Assembly: GCF_026686735.1 (NCBI RefSeq) | Contig: NZ_CP113432.1 | Span: 2,276,001-2,340,000, forward strand | Reading direction: 5' to 3' | DNA from: Pseudomonas triclosanedens | Lineage (GTDB): Bacteria; Pseudomonadota; Gammaproteobacteria; Pseudomonadales; Pseudomonadaceae | DNA: 64,000 nucleotides | Shown: positions 8,637 through 16,234 of the stretch, one piece after another | How the letters are laid out: every line of letters begins with the position of its first letter | How positions within the stretch are numbered: position 1 is the first letter of the stretch | Notes under the pieces: generated by a model | The model's database searches: none | The model's input: the letters and a program-made list of their open reading frames with translations, nothing else | What the model was told of the DNA's origin: nothing | Program-made: the position numbers and the translations under genes

Positions 8637-9527
8637 ATGAGTTGTGACAAGGCTTGTGGTTGTGCGAATGGCGCTGCACCGTCGAATCAGGTGTCCACCC
8701 CAAGCAATGGGGCTGCGTGGGTCAGTGAGTTTTCTGTACCCAAGATGGACTGTCCTTCTGAAGAGCGCATGATTCGCTTGGCCTTGGAGGGGCGGGAAGG
8801 TATCGAGTCGTTATCCTTTGATCTCAGTCAGCGGCGTGTTCACGTATATCACTCGGGGGCGATAGATCTGCACGCTAACAAGCTCGACTCCTTGGGGTTG
8901 GGCTCGATCCTGATAGGGACTCGGGCTTGTGCAGCAGACGAGGTCGCGCAGAGGGGGCAGGCTGACGTCCAGGAGGCCTTAGGCGAGTCCAGGGTGCTTA
9001 AAGCCTTGTTGGCTATCAACGCTCTTATGTTTGTGGCCGAGCTGGCTCTTGGGGTTATTGCTGAGTCCGCAGGCTTGATTGCGGATTCGCTGGATATGTT
9101 CGCAGATGCCGCTGTCTATGGCCTTGCCTTCTATGCCGTTGGGCGGAGCAAGGGGCTACAGCTTAAGGCCGCGCATTTGTCGGGCTTTCTACAAATAGCG
9201 CTCGCGTTGGGCGTTTTACTGGAAGTTGTGCGCAGATTTATCTTCGGCAGTGAACCTGAGTCGCTGTTGATGATGGGGGTTGGCTTAGTTGCCCTTGTTG
9301 CCAATGTTGGCTGCTTGCTATTGATAGCAAGGCACCGGGATGGCGGGGCTCATATGCGGGCAAGCTGGATATTTTCAGCAAACGATGTATTAGCCAACCT
9401 TGGGGTGATTGTTGCTGGCTTGCTGGTGATGATTACAGGTTCTCCCTATCCAGACCTGATCATTGGTTTTGCTGTAGGGCTGCTTGTCCTCAACGGCGGG
9501 CGGCAAATTCTTGCCATGAAGGATTGA
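8637..9527 (+). CDS. CDF-family cation transporter with N-terminal metal-binding (HMA-like) domain
   Basis: A 296-residue inner-membrane efflux protein. Residues 1-20 are cysteine-rich (MSCDKACGCANG). Residues 33-100 resemble a heavy-metal-associated domain with PKMDCPSEE in place of GMxCxxC, so a single Cys is retained. The CDF transmembrane domain follows, with about five to six helices from residue 120. It includes LIADSLDMFADAAVYG, the CDF signature carrying the HxxxD/DxxxD metal site, and IFSANDVLANLGV. It likely exports Zn, Cd or a related ion using the proton gradient. The ATG at 8637 has a strong GAGGAGGTGAGGG upstream. The MerR-type promoter just upstream indicates metal induction. 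Confidence 0.85.
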   Translation: MSCDKACGCANGAAPSNQVSTPSNGAAWVSEFSVPKMDCPSEERMIRLALEGREGIESLSFDLSQRRVHVYHSGAIDLHANKLDSLGLGSILIGTRACAADEVAQRGQADVQEALGESRVLKALLAINALMFVAELALGVIAESAGLIADSLDMFADAAVYGLAFYAVGRSKGLQLKAAHLSGFLQIALALGVLLEVVRRFIFGSEPESLLMMGVGLVALVANVGCLLLIARHRDGGAHMRASWIFSANDVLANLGVIVAGLLVMITGSPYPDLIIGFAVGLLVLNGGRQILAMKD

Positions 9528-9840
9528 TGACCATGCTCAATAAGGGCTATCGCGTCCGATTAAGAAAACGCGGACACCGTCGGCCTTAATGCTGGAGTTC
9601 GGAAGGTGACTTGGCTGGACGCTTACCAATGACGCACCTGCCACACGTGTCGTTAGTGACGACATATGAGCGTAACGTGTACTCGAAATGTGCTTTTTGC
9701 GACACGTTGCTTCACGGTTTTTGCAGTCAGCAAATAGGCATATCGCTCGCCCATCCGGCGAGCATAGTGCGGGAGTTGCTGAGGTAGTGGTAGGTCAGGG
9801 GGAGGCGGGGCTACTCACTTCAGGGAAACTGATGGCCCCG
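9528..9840. other. Intergenic region without recognisable gene
   Basis: A 313-bp gap between the transporter stop and the stop of the SRAP-like gene. It contains a weak GCGTCCG/CGCGGAC inverted repeat near 9551-9575 that could be a poor terminator. No credible coding sequence, promoter or repeat was seen otherwise. Confidence 0.5.
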
Positions 9841-10272
9841 CTACTGGGCTGTATTGCGTAGATTTGTATGCAGTCGCGGCCACCGGTCATGTGCCCAGGC
9901 ATAGCCCTCGGGCGAGGTGGTGGTCACTACATACACCCGCCGCTCTATGCCTGTCTCCAGCAATAGCCCCTCTATAGTCTGACCTGGCCCCAGGTCGAAC
10001 CAATGCGACACTCGCTCGGCATCTTTTTCCATGAACCGTTCCGCCAGGATGCTTACCGTTCGCGGTTGGTAGCGTGCCCACTTGCCGGCTGTGATTGAGT
10101 CGTGCCGTGCCCAGCCGGTGGTGGGTAGGTGGCCAGGTTCTTCGCGTCGTCGGCCCCAGAGCACCCACTCGGTGGTACCGTCTGCCTGCAGCACGGGCAA
10201 GGCGGCCTTGGGGTTGGGAAAGTAGATCTTCCACACCTGGTCGGCCACGCGGGCCTGCACACCACCACACAT
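9841..10272 (-). CDS. Small protein with SRAP/YedK-like MCG N-terminus, function uncertain
   Basis: A 143-residue protein starting MCGGVQARV. Exposure of Cys2 after Met removal is the catalytic feature of SRAP (HMCES/YedK) proteins, which cross-link to abasic sites in single-stranded DNA. The later segments WVLWGRRREEPGHLPTTGWARHDSI and LPVLQADG loosely match the SRAP WG-(x)n-GWA core and PVL strand, but the protein is far shorter than the usual 200-230 residues and lacks a clear INARAE motif. The start has GAGGAGTCAAGA upstream. It is divergent from the csrA-like and umuDC-like genes, a DNA-damage context that fits. The family assignment is tentative and rests on motif resemblance only. Confidence 0.5.
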   Translation of the reverse strand: MCGGVQARVADQVWKIYFPNPKAALPVLQADGTTEWVLWGRRREEPGHLPTTGWARHDSITAGKWARYQPRTVSILAERFMEKDAERVSHWFDLGPGQTIEGLLLETGIERRVYVVTTTSPEGYAWAHDRWPRLHTNLRNTAQ

Positions 10273-10364
10273 TCTTGACTCCTCGCGCTTTCGCGCCGTT
10301 TGTCATGTTCTAGACTGCCGGAGCAGGACGCACATTCCCTACCCAGCGGAAAAGGAGTTCCATC

Positions 10365-10604
10365 ATGGGCAATCTATGTCTTACCCGGCGTGCCGGCGAA
10401 CAGATCCGGCTTACCATCGATCCTGCCGTAGATACCGACAAGCTGCTGCGTCTGCTGCTGCGCGACGGTATTACCGTGCAGATGTTGGAGGTGGATCATG
10501 GCAAGGTGCGCCTGGCTATCGAGGCACCCAACCAGGTGAAGATCCTGCGTGCCGAGCTGGTGAACGACTGGCCAACTGTCGGCGGGGTGATACTGGCGGA
10601 TTGA
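10365..10604 (+). CDS. Divergent CsrA/RsmA-family RNA-binding regulator
   Basis: A 79-residue protein matching the CsrA fold: LCLTRRAGEQIRL corresponds to the usual LxLTRRxGE, and HGKVRLAIEAPNQVKILRAEL corresponds to xxxVRxGIxAPxxVxVxRxE. The Arg of the RNA-binding C-terminal strand is present. It differs from chromosomal CsrA (about 61 residues) by an insertion around DPAVDTDKLLRLLLRDGI before the third strand and a longer C-terminus. It has a good RBS (AAAGGAG) and stands alone between the SRAP-like gene and the LexA-controlled umuDC pair. CsrA paralogues on mobile elements can reprogram host translation; that role here is an inference. Confidence 0.8.
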   Translation: MGNLCLTRRAGEQIRLTIDPAVDTDKLLRLLLRDGITVQMLEVDHGKVRLAIEAPNQVKILRAELVNDWPTVGGVILAD

Positions 10605-10625
10605 CCGAATTGGGCTCTTCTCGAA

Positions 10626-10645
10626 TACTGTATGCATAAACAGTA
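10626..10645. promoter_or_regulatory. LexA (SOS) box
   Basis: TACTGTATGCATAAACAGTA fits the gamma/betaproteobacterial LexA consensus CTGT-N8-ACAG exactly, with outer TA/TA matches. It lies 19-38 bp upstream of the umuD-like ATG, so the umuDC-like operon is expected to be induced by DNA damage. Confidence 0.93.
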
Positions 10646-10663
10646 TTTTGCGGAAGTGCCCAG

Positions 10664-11101
10664 ATGTCCCTTTCCATCCTTGCCCGCGGTGCTCGCCTGC
10701 GTGAGCGCCTACTCTCCGACGCCGCAGACCTTCGTATCACCGGCTTCCAGTCGCCCGCCGAGGACGAGAAGGAAGAGGGGCTTTCCCTCGACCGCCTCAC
10801 CGGCCTGGGCGCGCCGCATATCTGGGGTGTGCAGGTGCTGGATGACACTCTGATCGGGTTCGGTATTTTTCCGGGTGACCGCTTGATCGTTAACCGTGCT
10901 GCCGGCCACCTGGAGGGCAGGCTGGTGGTGGTTGATCTGGGAGGCGAGGGCTACCGCGTGCGGCTGGTGGCGCGGGATCTGTTCGGCGGTCTGTGGCTGA
11001 GGGCTGCCGATCCGGCGGTGCCGGATGTGCAGCTGGATGGTGAAGAGCCTATCGAGGTGTGGGGCGTGGTGAGCTGGGTGGTCAGCCACGTTGCGCCATG
11101 A
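10664..11101 (+). CDS. UmuD-like protein lacking the Ser-Lys protease dyad
   Basis: A 145-residue member of the LexA/UmuD (S24) fold, the accessory subunit of the error-prone polymerase. Alignable blocks are ITGFQSPAEDE (UmuD CGFPSPAAD), IFPGDRLIVNRA (ISDGDLLIVDSA) and VWGVVSWVV (VFGVVIHVV). At the UmuD self-cleavage site Cys24-Gly25 the sequence is T-G. At catalytic Ser60 (GDSM) it reads DDTL, so Thr replaces Ser. At catalytic Lys97 (TVKK) it reads RVRL, so Arg replaces Lys. Self-cleavage is therefore unlikely and the protein may act directly as a UmuD'-like form or as a dominant partner. It is preceded by a LexA box and overlaps umuC by 4 nt. Confidence 0.85.
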   Translation: MSLSILARGARLRERLLSDAADLRITGFQSPAEDEKEEGLSLDRLTGLGAPHIWGVQVLDDTLIGFGIFPGDRLIVNRAAGHLEGRLVVVDLGGEGYRVRLVARDLFGGLWLRAADPAVPDVQLDGEEPIEVWGVVSWVVSHVAP

Positions 11102-12372
11102 ACGGTACCGGGCGCGTGTTCGCGCTAATCGACTGCAATTCCTTCTACTGCAGCTGCGAGCGTATCTGCCAGCCGGAGCTGAAGCGCCGGCCGTTGGTAG
11201 TGCTTTCGAACAACGACGGCTGCGTGATCGCCCGATCGGCGGAGGCCAAGGTGCTGGGCATTGGCATGGGCGCCGCCTACTACCAGGTGCGCGAGCAAAT
11301 GCGCCGGCATGGTGTGGTGGCGCGCTCCAGCAACTACACCCTGTATGCCGACATCAGCAACCGCGTGATGCGGGTTATGGCCGAGGAACTGGCCGGCATT
11401 GAGGTGTATTCCATCGATGAGGCCTGGGGCGACATGACCGGCATCGCCGATATCGAGGCACACGGCCGGCACATCCGGCAGCGCCTAGCGCGTGAGATTG
11501 GCATGCCGGTGGGGGTCGGAGTCAGCACCACCAAAACCCTGGCGAAGTTGGCCAATTGGGCCGCGAAGAAGTGGAAGGGCACCGGCGGTGTGCTCGATCT
11601 GACCTCCCCGGCCCGGCAGGAGAAGCTGCTGCGCATAGCACCTGTAAGCGAGGTGTGGGGCGTTGGCCATCGCTCGGCGGCCAAGTTGGCGGCGCTAAAT
11701 ATCACCACCGCGTGGGATCTGGCCCAGTTCGATATCGGTACGCTGCGCCAAACCTTCGGCGTGACCATGGAGCGCACTGCGCGCGAGCTGGGTGGCATCA
11801 GTTGCATCGGCTTCAACGAGGGGCCAGCACCAAAAGAGGCCATCTGCTCAAGCAAGATGTTCGGCGTGCGCCAGACGGAGCTGGCGCCGATTCGCGAGGC
11901 GCTGGCCGCCTACGTGAGCCGGGCGGCGGAGAAGTTGCGTAGCCAGACCTCGTTGTGCAGCACCATCCAGGTAGGCCTACAAACCCAGCTGGCAGACCTT
12001 AGGGGGCCGCGCTACGCCAATGCAGTTACCCTGGCACTGCCAGCGCCGACAGACGACACACGTGAGATCCTGGCGCTCGCCCAGCAAGGGCTGACGCAGA
12101 TATATCGCCCCGGCTACCCATATTCGAAATGCTCCATCCTGCTGATGGGCCTAAGCCGGCGCGGCGAGCTGACGCCAGACCTGTTCTCGCCGGCGCCACG
12201 CCGCGGAGCTGAGCGGCTGATGGCGGTGGTCGACCAAATCAATCAGAAGGAAGGACGAGGCACCGTGCGTATCGGCAGCGTGCCTGCTGCACCGGCCTGG
12301 GCTATGCGCAGAGAAATGCTCAGCCAGCGCTACACGACGCGCTGGGAAGAGGTGATTGGGGTACGTGGATAG
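11098..12372 (+). CDS. umuC: Y-family DNA polymerase V catalytic subunit, UmuC/RulB-like
   Basis: A 424-residue translesion polymerase of normal UmuC length. The N-terminus FALIDCNSFYCSCERICQP carries the first catalytic Asp. VYSIDEAWGDM near residue 101 holds the DE catalytic pair. GVGVSTTKTLAKLANWAAKK is the palm/fingers segment and VWGVGHRSAAKLAAL is the helix-hairpin-helix. The ATG at 11098 sits in an ATGA overlap with the umuD-like stop, so the two genes are coupled and share the LexA box. It probably belongs to the mobile element, as rulAB-type operons often do. Confidence 0.93.
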   Translation: MNGTGRVFALIDCNSFYCSCERICQPELKRRPLVVLSNNDGCVIARSAEAKVLGIGMGAAYYQVREQMRRHGVVARSSNYTLYADISNRVMRVMAEELAGIEVYSIDEAWGDMTGIADIEAHGRHIRQRLAREIGMPVGVGVSTTKTLAKLANWAAKKWKGTGGVLDLTSPARQEKLLRIAPVSEVWGVGHRSAAKLAALNITTAWDLAQFDIGTLRQTFGVTMERTARELGGISCIGFNEGPAPKEAICSSKMFGVRQTELAPIREALAAYVSRAAEKLRSQTSLCSTIQVGLQTQLADLRGPRYANAVTLALPAPTDDTREILALAQQGLTQIYRPGYPYSKCSILLMGLSRRGELTPDLFSPAPRRGAERLMAVVDQINQKEGRGTVRIGSVPAAPAWAMRREMLSQRYTTRWEEVIGVRG

Positions 12373-12464
12373 TTGAAATTTGGTGTCTGCCCTCGGTCAT
12401 ATACGGTCTTCCGCCAGTGACTGTTTCCGCCAGAGGCACTGCTTTCTCTGCGTATTACCTCACC

Positions 12465-12845
12465 TCACGACTGCGCGGTTGGCCGAGGCTCGTGTACGTA
12501 CAGATCAGAACGCTCATCGATTTTTCCAAGTCGGACTAGACGTGCAGCAATCCCACCCTTGCTGCGCTCGTGAGCTATCGACATCTGTTCGATTGAAGCG
12601 CCGCTTTCAAACTCGGCGATCAGACGCTGCTCTTCGTCGACAGTCCACGGTTTTCCTGCTTGCCCACCGGAGCTGGGTTTCTGAAGTTTGACTGGACCAG
12701 TGTCGAGAGCTTGTGCAGCCAAGAACAGTGCCCTTATCACGTCAGGTGAGTTCACCACATGATTTCCAGGCAAAATTTCGCCGGTGACGGGATCTACGCC
12801 GTTGGCGAGGAGCTCGAGAATACGCTTGGCTTCCTTCGGTGACAC
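12465..12845 (-). CDS. Small conserved protein with Myb/SANT-like helix-turn-helix
   Basis: A 126-residue protein with no assigned function. The N-terminal part (SPKEAKRILELLANGVDPVTGEILP) recurs in Pseudomonas hypothetical proteins. The C-terminal part, PWTVDEEQRLIAEFESGASI then SIAHERSKGGIAARLVRLG, looks like a Myb/SANT-type or sigma-like trihelical DNA-binding unit. The start is a GTG at 12845 with GGAGGAGG upstream. It lies convergent to umuC and just downstream of the region separating it from the DUF4143 ATPase. It may be a DNA-binding protein; no direct evidence of a target is visible. Confidence 0.6.
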   Translation of the reverse strand: MSPKEAKRILELLANGVDPVTGEILPGNHVVNSPDVIRALFLAAQALDTGPVKLQKPSSGGQAGKPWTVDEEQRLIAEFESGASIEQMSIAHERSKGGIAARLVRLGKIDERSDLYVHEPRPTAQS

Positions 12846-12921
12846 GTGAAAGGCCTCCTCCGAGGTTTAAGGTTTGGATGTTTGGGGTGGCCAGCGATGT
12901 CTGTATGCGTAGAGCTCAAGG

Positions 12922-14166
12922 CTAACCTTTCTGCCACAGCTGGTTCATGGGGACTGCAAAGGCGTTCGGTATATCCGCTAACGGGAGGGTGCTGGTGCCT
13001 GTGTACAGCAGGATGCCGCCCTGCCAGCTACGGCCAGCCTGCTCGGCCAATCGTGCCAGCCCGCGAGCGTCGCGTCCCTGTATGGAGGCGGACTTTTTCA
13101 CTTCCACCCCCCAGAGGCGGTCTTCCTGCTCAATGACCAGATCCACTTCGAGCTGATCCTTGTCGCGGTAATGGGAGAAGCGCAGTTCGCTGTCACACCA
13201 GCCGGACTGGCAGATCAGTTGCTGTACGACAAAGCTCTCTAGCATCCCGCCAAAGGCGTTGTCGGGCTTGTTCCAATCGGCTGCCTTCAGGCCAGTGAGT
13301 GCGCTACCCAGGCCTGAGTCGATGATGTGGATCTTGGGGGCCTTGATCAGTCGTTTGGCTGCATTGCGGTGCCATGCCGGCAGCGTGCGTACCAGGAACA
13401 ACCGCTCCAGCACTGACAGGTAGCGACTGATAGTGTCGCGCTGCAGACCGATGTCCTGCATCAGATTGCTGATGTTGATTAGGTTGCCGGTGCGCAGGGC
13501 GATGAGTTGGAGCAGGCGCAGTAGCTCATCTCCGTCGCGGATGTTGGCGATGTCCTGCACATCTCGCTGAATGATGGCATTCAGGTATTGGCGGTACCAC
13601 TGGCGTGCACGCGCCTCCGTTCTGGTGTTTGGTTCGGGGTAGCCGCCGCCTACGACTGCTTCGGCAATGCCGGCAACAGGGGGCTGGACGCCCGTGATGG
13701 CGGGTTTGATCTGGTTGGCCAGCAGGGCTTCCAGGAGCGAGAAGTCGCTGTGGTGTTTTTCCTGCTCCGACAGCGGGTTGAGATAGATCACCTCCATCCG
13801 TCCTGCGAGCGACTCCTGTACGTTGGGCAACAGCAGCAGATTGGCCGACCCGGTCAGAATGAAGCGACCAGGGCGACGATCATTGTCGACCGAGAGTTTG
13901 ATCGCTGTCAGCAACTCGGGAACGCGTTGTACTTCATCGAGTATCACCCGGTCCGGAAGGCCTGCCACAAAACCCAGTGGGTCATAGCGGGCGGCAGCCA
14001 GCATTGTGTTGTCGTCGAAGGAAACGTAGGTGCGTCCTGGCTCCAGCTGGCGAGCTAGGGTGGTTTTGCCGACCTGGCGTGGGCCAAGGATGCACACGAC
14101 AGGCGTGTCGCTGAGGGCATCGAGCACCTGTTGCTGCAGATAACGAGGGTGAAGGGTCGTAGTCAC
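12922..14166 (-). CDS. AAA ATPase with DUF4143 C-terminal domain
   Basis: A 414-residue ATP-binding protein of the archaeal/bacterial AAA_14-DUF4143 family. Walker A is GPRQVGKTTL near residue 27, Walker B RVILDEVQRVPEL near 75, and sensor RFILTGSANLLLL follows. The C-terminal DUF4143 part contains LLRLLQLIALRTGNLINISNL (a winged-helix-like segment), then a PD-(D/E)XK-like region (FSHYRDKDQLEVDLVIEQED, then WGVEVKKSAS). That region has the D-x(n)-E-x-K layout, so nuclease activity is possible. The preferred start is a GTG at 14166 behind AGGTAG; a TTG at 14193 is also in frame. The family is very common in mobile DNA, and its function is poorly understood. Confidence 0.8.
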   Translation of the reverse strand: MTTTLHPRYLQQQVLDALSDTPVVCILGPRQVGKTTLARQLEPGRTYVSFDDNTMLAAARYDPLGFVAGLPDRVILDEVQRVPELLTAIKLSVDNDRRPGRFILTGSANLLLLPNVQESLAGRMEVIYLNPLSEQEKHHSDFSLLEALLANQIKPAITGVQPPVAGIAEAVVGGGYPEPNTRTEARARQWYRQYLNAIIQRDVQDIANIRDGDELLRLLQLIALRTGNLINISNLMQDIGLQRDTISRYLSVLERLFLVRTLPAWHRNAAKRLIKAPKIHIIDSGLGSALTGLKAADWNKPDNAFGGMLESFVVQQLICQSGWCDSELRFSHYRDKDQLEVDLVIEQEDRLWGVEVKKSASIQGRDARGLARLAEQAGRSWQGGILLYTGTSTLPLADIPNAFAVPMNQLWQKG

Positions 14167-14408
14167 AGGGCTACCTGATCGGTATGGGTTCAATGGGCGC
14201 AGTGTAGGATCGGTGCTTTTGACCGTCTACCTTCATGGTTGTTGATCGACTATTTTAATATTTATATTCCGTCCAAATTAATGATTCGACTGCGTCTATC
14301 TTTTATTTTCGCGGTTTGGGTTCGATGTGGTGGGGCTTCAGTAGGGCCTTTCTGCTGTGCTCATTGAGTGCATTCCCCGCCGGGGTGATGAGCGCCCAAA
14401 GGGGACGG

Positions 14409-14992
14409 CTAGCCCCATAAGTTGTTGCAGATCCGCTTTACGGCGGCGTCGGCTGCTCGACGATCAAATAGGTCGGGATCGAACGTACCTCCCGCCCACT
14501 CAAGTGAGCGGCGGCCTTCTTCACTGCTTGGCTGCTGGATGCTGTCCAGGAAGTGCTGATAGCCCGGCACTCCGCCGACATCCTCAGGTGGGCAGGCGCG
14601 GGCGCCATCGAGTACCTCGCACCAGCTGCCTGTGAAGTCGCTGAGCTCAATGGCCTCCACAGCAATCACGTGCTGCCAGCTATCACCGAAGTCGTAGAGA
14701 TAGCGCAGGCGGTCCGCTTCTTTCAACACGCGTCGCAGTTTGGTTTTGCGGTCATCCAGCGCGTCGTCATGCATGTCCATGAATTCAGCATCCAACGGCA
14801 TGAAGCGCCTGATGCCATCGCTGCGACGTCGTGCAGATGGCTGCTATGCCAGCCAAAGGCAGCTTGGATGAAATGGTGCAGCTTGCGCAGCGTGCAGTCG
14901 CCGGTCACGCGGAGGCGCCGCCATATCGGTGGGTTGAAGTGAAGCGGTTCCAGTTGGATATGCAGGGTGTACAGCAAGGGTTGGGTGGCCAT
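14409..14992 (-). pseudogene. pRiA4b ORF-3-like family gene, frameshifted
   Basis: Two overlapping frames together encode one plasmid pRiA4b ORF-3-like protein. The upstream frame from 14992 gives YTLHIQLEPLHFNPPIWRRL, then LRKLHHFIQAAFGWHSSHLHD. After about 14840 the homology continues in another frame with MPLDAEFMDMHDDALDDR, YLYDFGDSWQHVI and GGVPGYQHFLDSI, ending at 14409. A single-base indel around 14820-14850 explains this. If real, it inactivates the gene. The family has no established biochemical role. Confidence 0.8.
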
Positions 14993-15283
14993 GTGAATTG
15001 CGTCAGTTCAGTTGTGCTGCCAGGGTTGTAGACCATCTAGAGGGCGTGCACGATCTTCAGGGTTGCATAGCTGATGCCGATTCTTCGCAGCAACTTGGTG
15101 CTGGCATGTAGAGTGGTCTACTGGAAGATCTGGCCTTTGCCCGTCAGCAGAATTTTGCTTGGCTCCCTGGATATTGATCTCCAGGTGAGGATCGCTGCCC
15201 TGGCCGATGATCGTCATGCTCTTGTTGGCAAAGTCTTCCAGCAAGAGAAGAGGGCTTGCGACATCTCATGCACTTCAATTTTG

Positions 15284-16132
15284 TTAAGGCTGTTCATCAG
15301 GGTCGGCTCCCTGTTCATTGGATGAATCTGTCTCGTTGGCAGGAGATGCACAATCCTGCTGTCGCTGAAGAAAAGACAGGCGCTGGTCGAAGGTTAAATC
15401 GGCATTTGTTTTAGCATTCTGAGAATTAATTTGGTCGCTGGGGGTTGAGTCAGTATCGACCTTGTCTTTTACTGCTTTCTTGTATGACAAAAAAGCATCC
15501 TTTACTAAGCCTTTCTTGCTCAGGGAGTTGTCAATAAAGTTGTCGGCCATAAAAGAAAAGAGCGGGTATTTTTTATTGATATATGATTGAAGTCTCTGCT
15601 CGCAGTCTCGGATTACATCTTCTTTAGATTTCCAAGTCGAGCCTTCTTTGATGGGGCCTGATTGTATGTATCTAAAGAGCTCGATGTAGGCATCTTCTCT
15701 TATGGCTTTTCCAGCCTCTCCACCTTTAATGCGGCCGTTGTAGGGCGCATTTATAGTTTCCATGCATGCGCGCCACCCATCAAATCGACCAAGCTCATGT
15801 GCCGATCTCATGGCAAGTAATCCAGCGGCACCATGATTGCCTTTATAGTACTCCTGCTCTGCTCCAATATGGTAAAGCATTGCATAGAAAAAACGCTCTT
15901 TTAACTCGGTGCTTCCGGATTGACGAAAATCAGCGGTCCAGCAGCGAATAATTTTTTTCTCATCAATAATTCCGTCTTCTTTGAAAAGCTTTCTGCACTC
16001 CCTTTCAAAATGAGAAAAAATATCCTCCCGCCAATAGTTGTTAAAAACATTACGCAACTCAATCGCAATCTGTTTAAGCCCAGCGTTGAGTCCGAGCGAC
16101 TTTATTGAGTTTATAGGCTCGTAAGCATACAT
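15284..16132 (-). CDS. Protein of unknown function
   Basis: About 282 residues, not recognised. It is mainly alpha-helical and rich in charged residues, with a Gln/Asn/Asp-rich hydrophilic tail from residue 230. The ATG at 16132 has GAGG 8 nt upstream. An in-frame ATG at 16198 would add MHSLPLAFSLITFSAC, which resembles a poor lipoprotein signal but has no RBS. Base composition is much more AT-rich than the neighbouring umuDC and catabolic genes and resembles the YfjI-like gene upstream. The two probably travel together and may be co-transcribed from the AlpA-YfjI unit. Confidence 0.6.
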   Translation of the reverse strand: MYAYEPINSIKSLGLNAGLKQIAIELRNVFNNYWREDIFSHFERECRKLFKEDGIIDEKKIIRCWTADFRQSGSTELKERFFYAMLYHIGAEQEYYKGNHGAAGLLAMRSAHELGRFDGWRACMETINAPYNGRIKGGEAGKAIREDAYIELFRYIQSGPIKEGSTWKSKEDVIRDCEQRLQSYINKKYPLFSFMADNFIDNSLSKKGLVKDAFLSYKKAVKDKVDTDSTPSDQINSQNAKTNADLTFDQRLSFLQRQQDCASPANETDSSNEQGADPDEQP

Positions 16133-16234
16133 GCGGATAACCTCGGTTTGGCATGCTGAAAAAGTTATTAAAGAAAAAGCCAGAGGCAGCGAGTGCATGG
16201 CTTTGGGTCAATATAGTGCTGCGGTCTGGATAAA

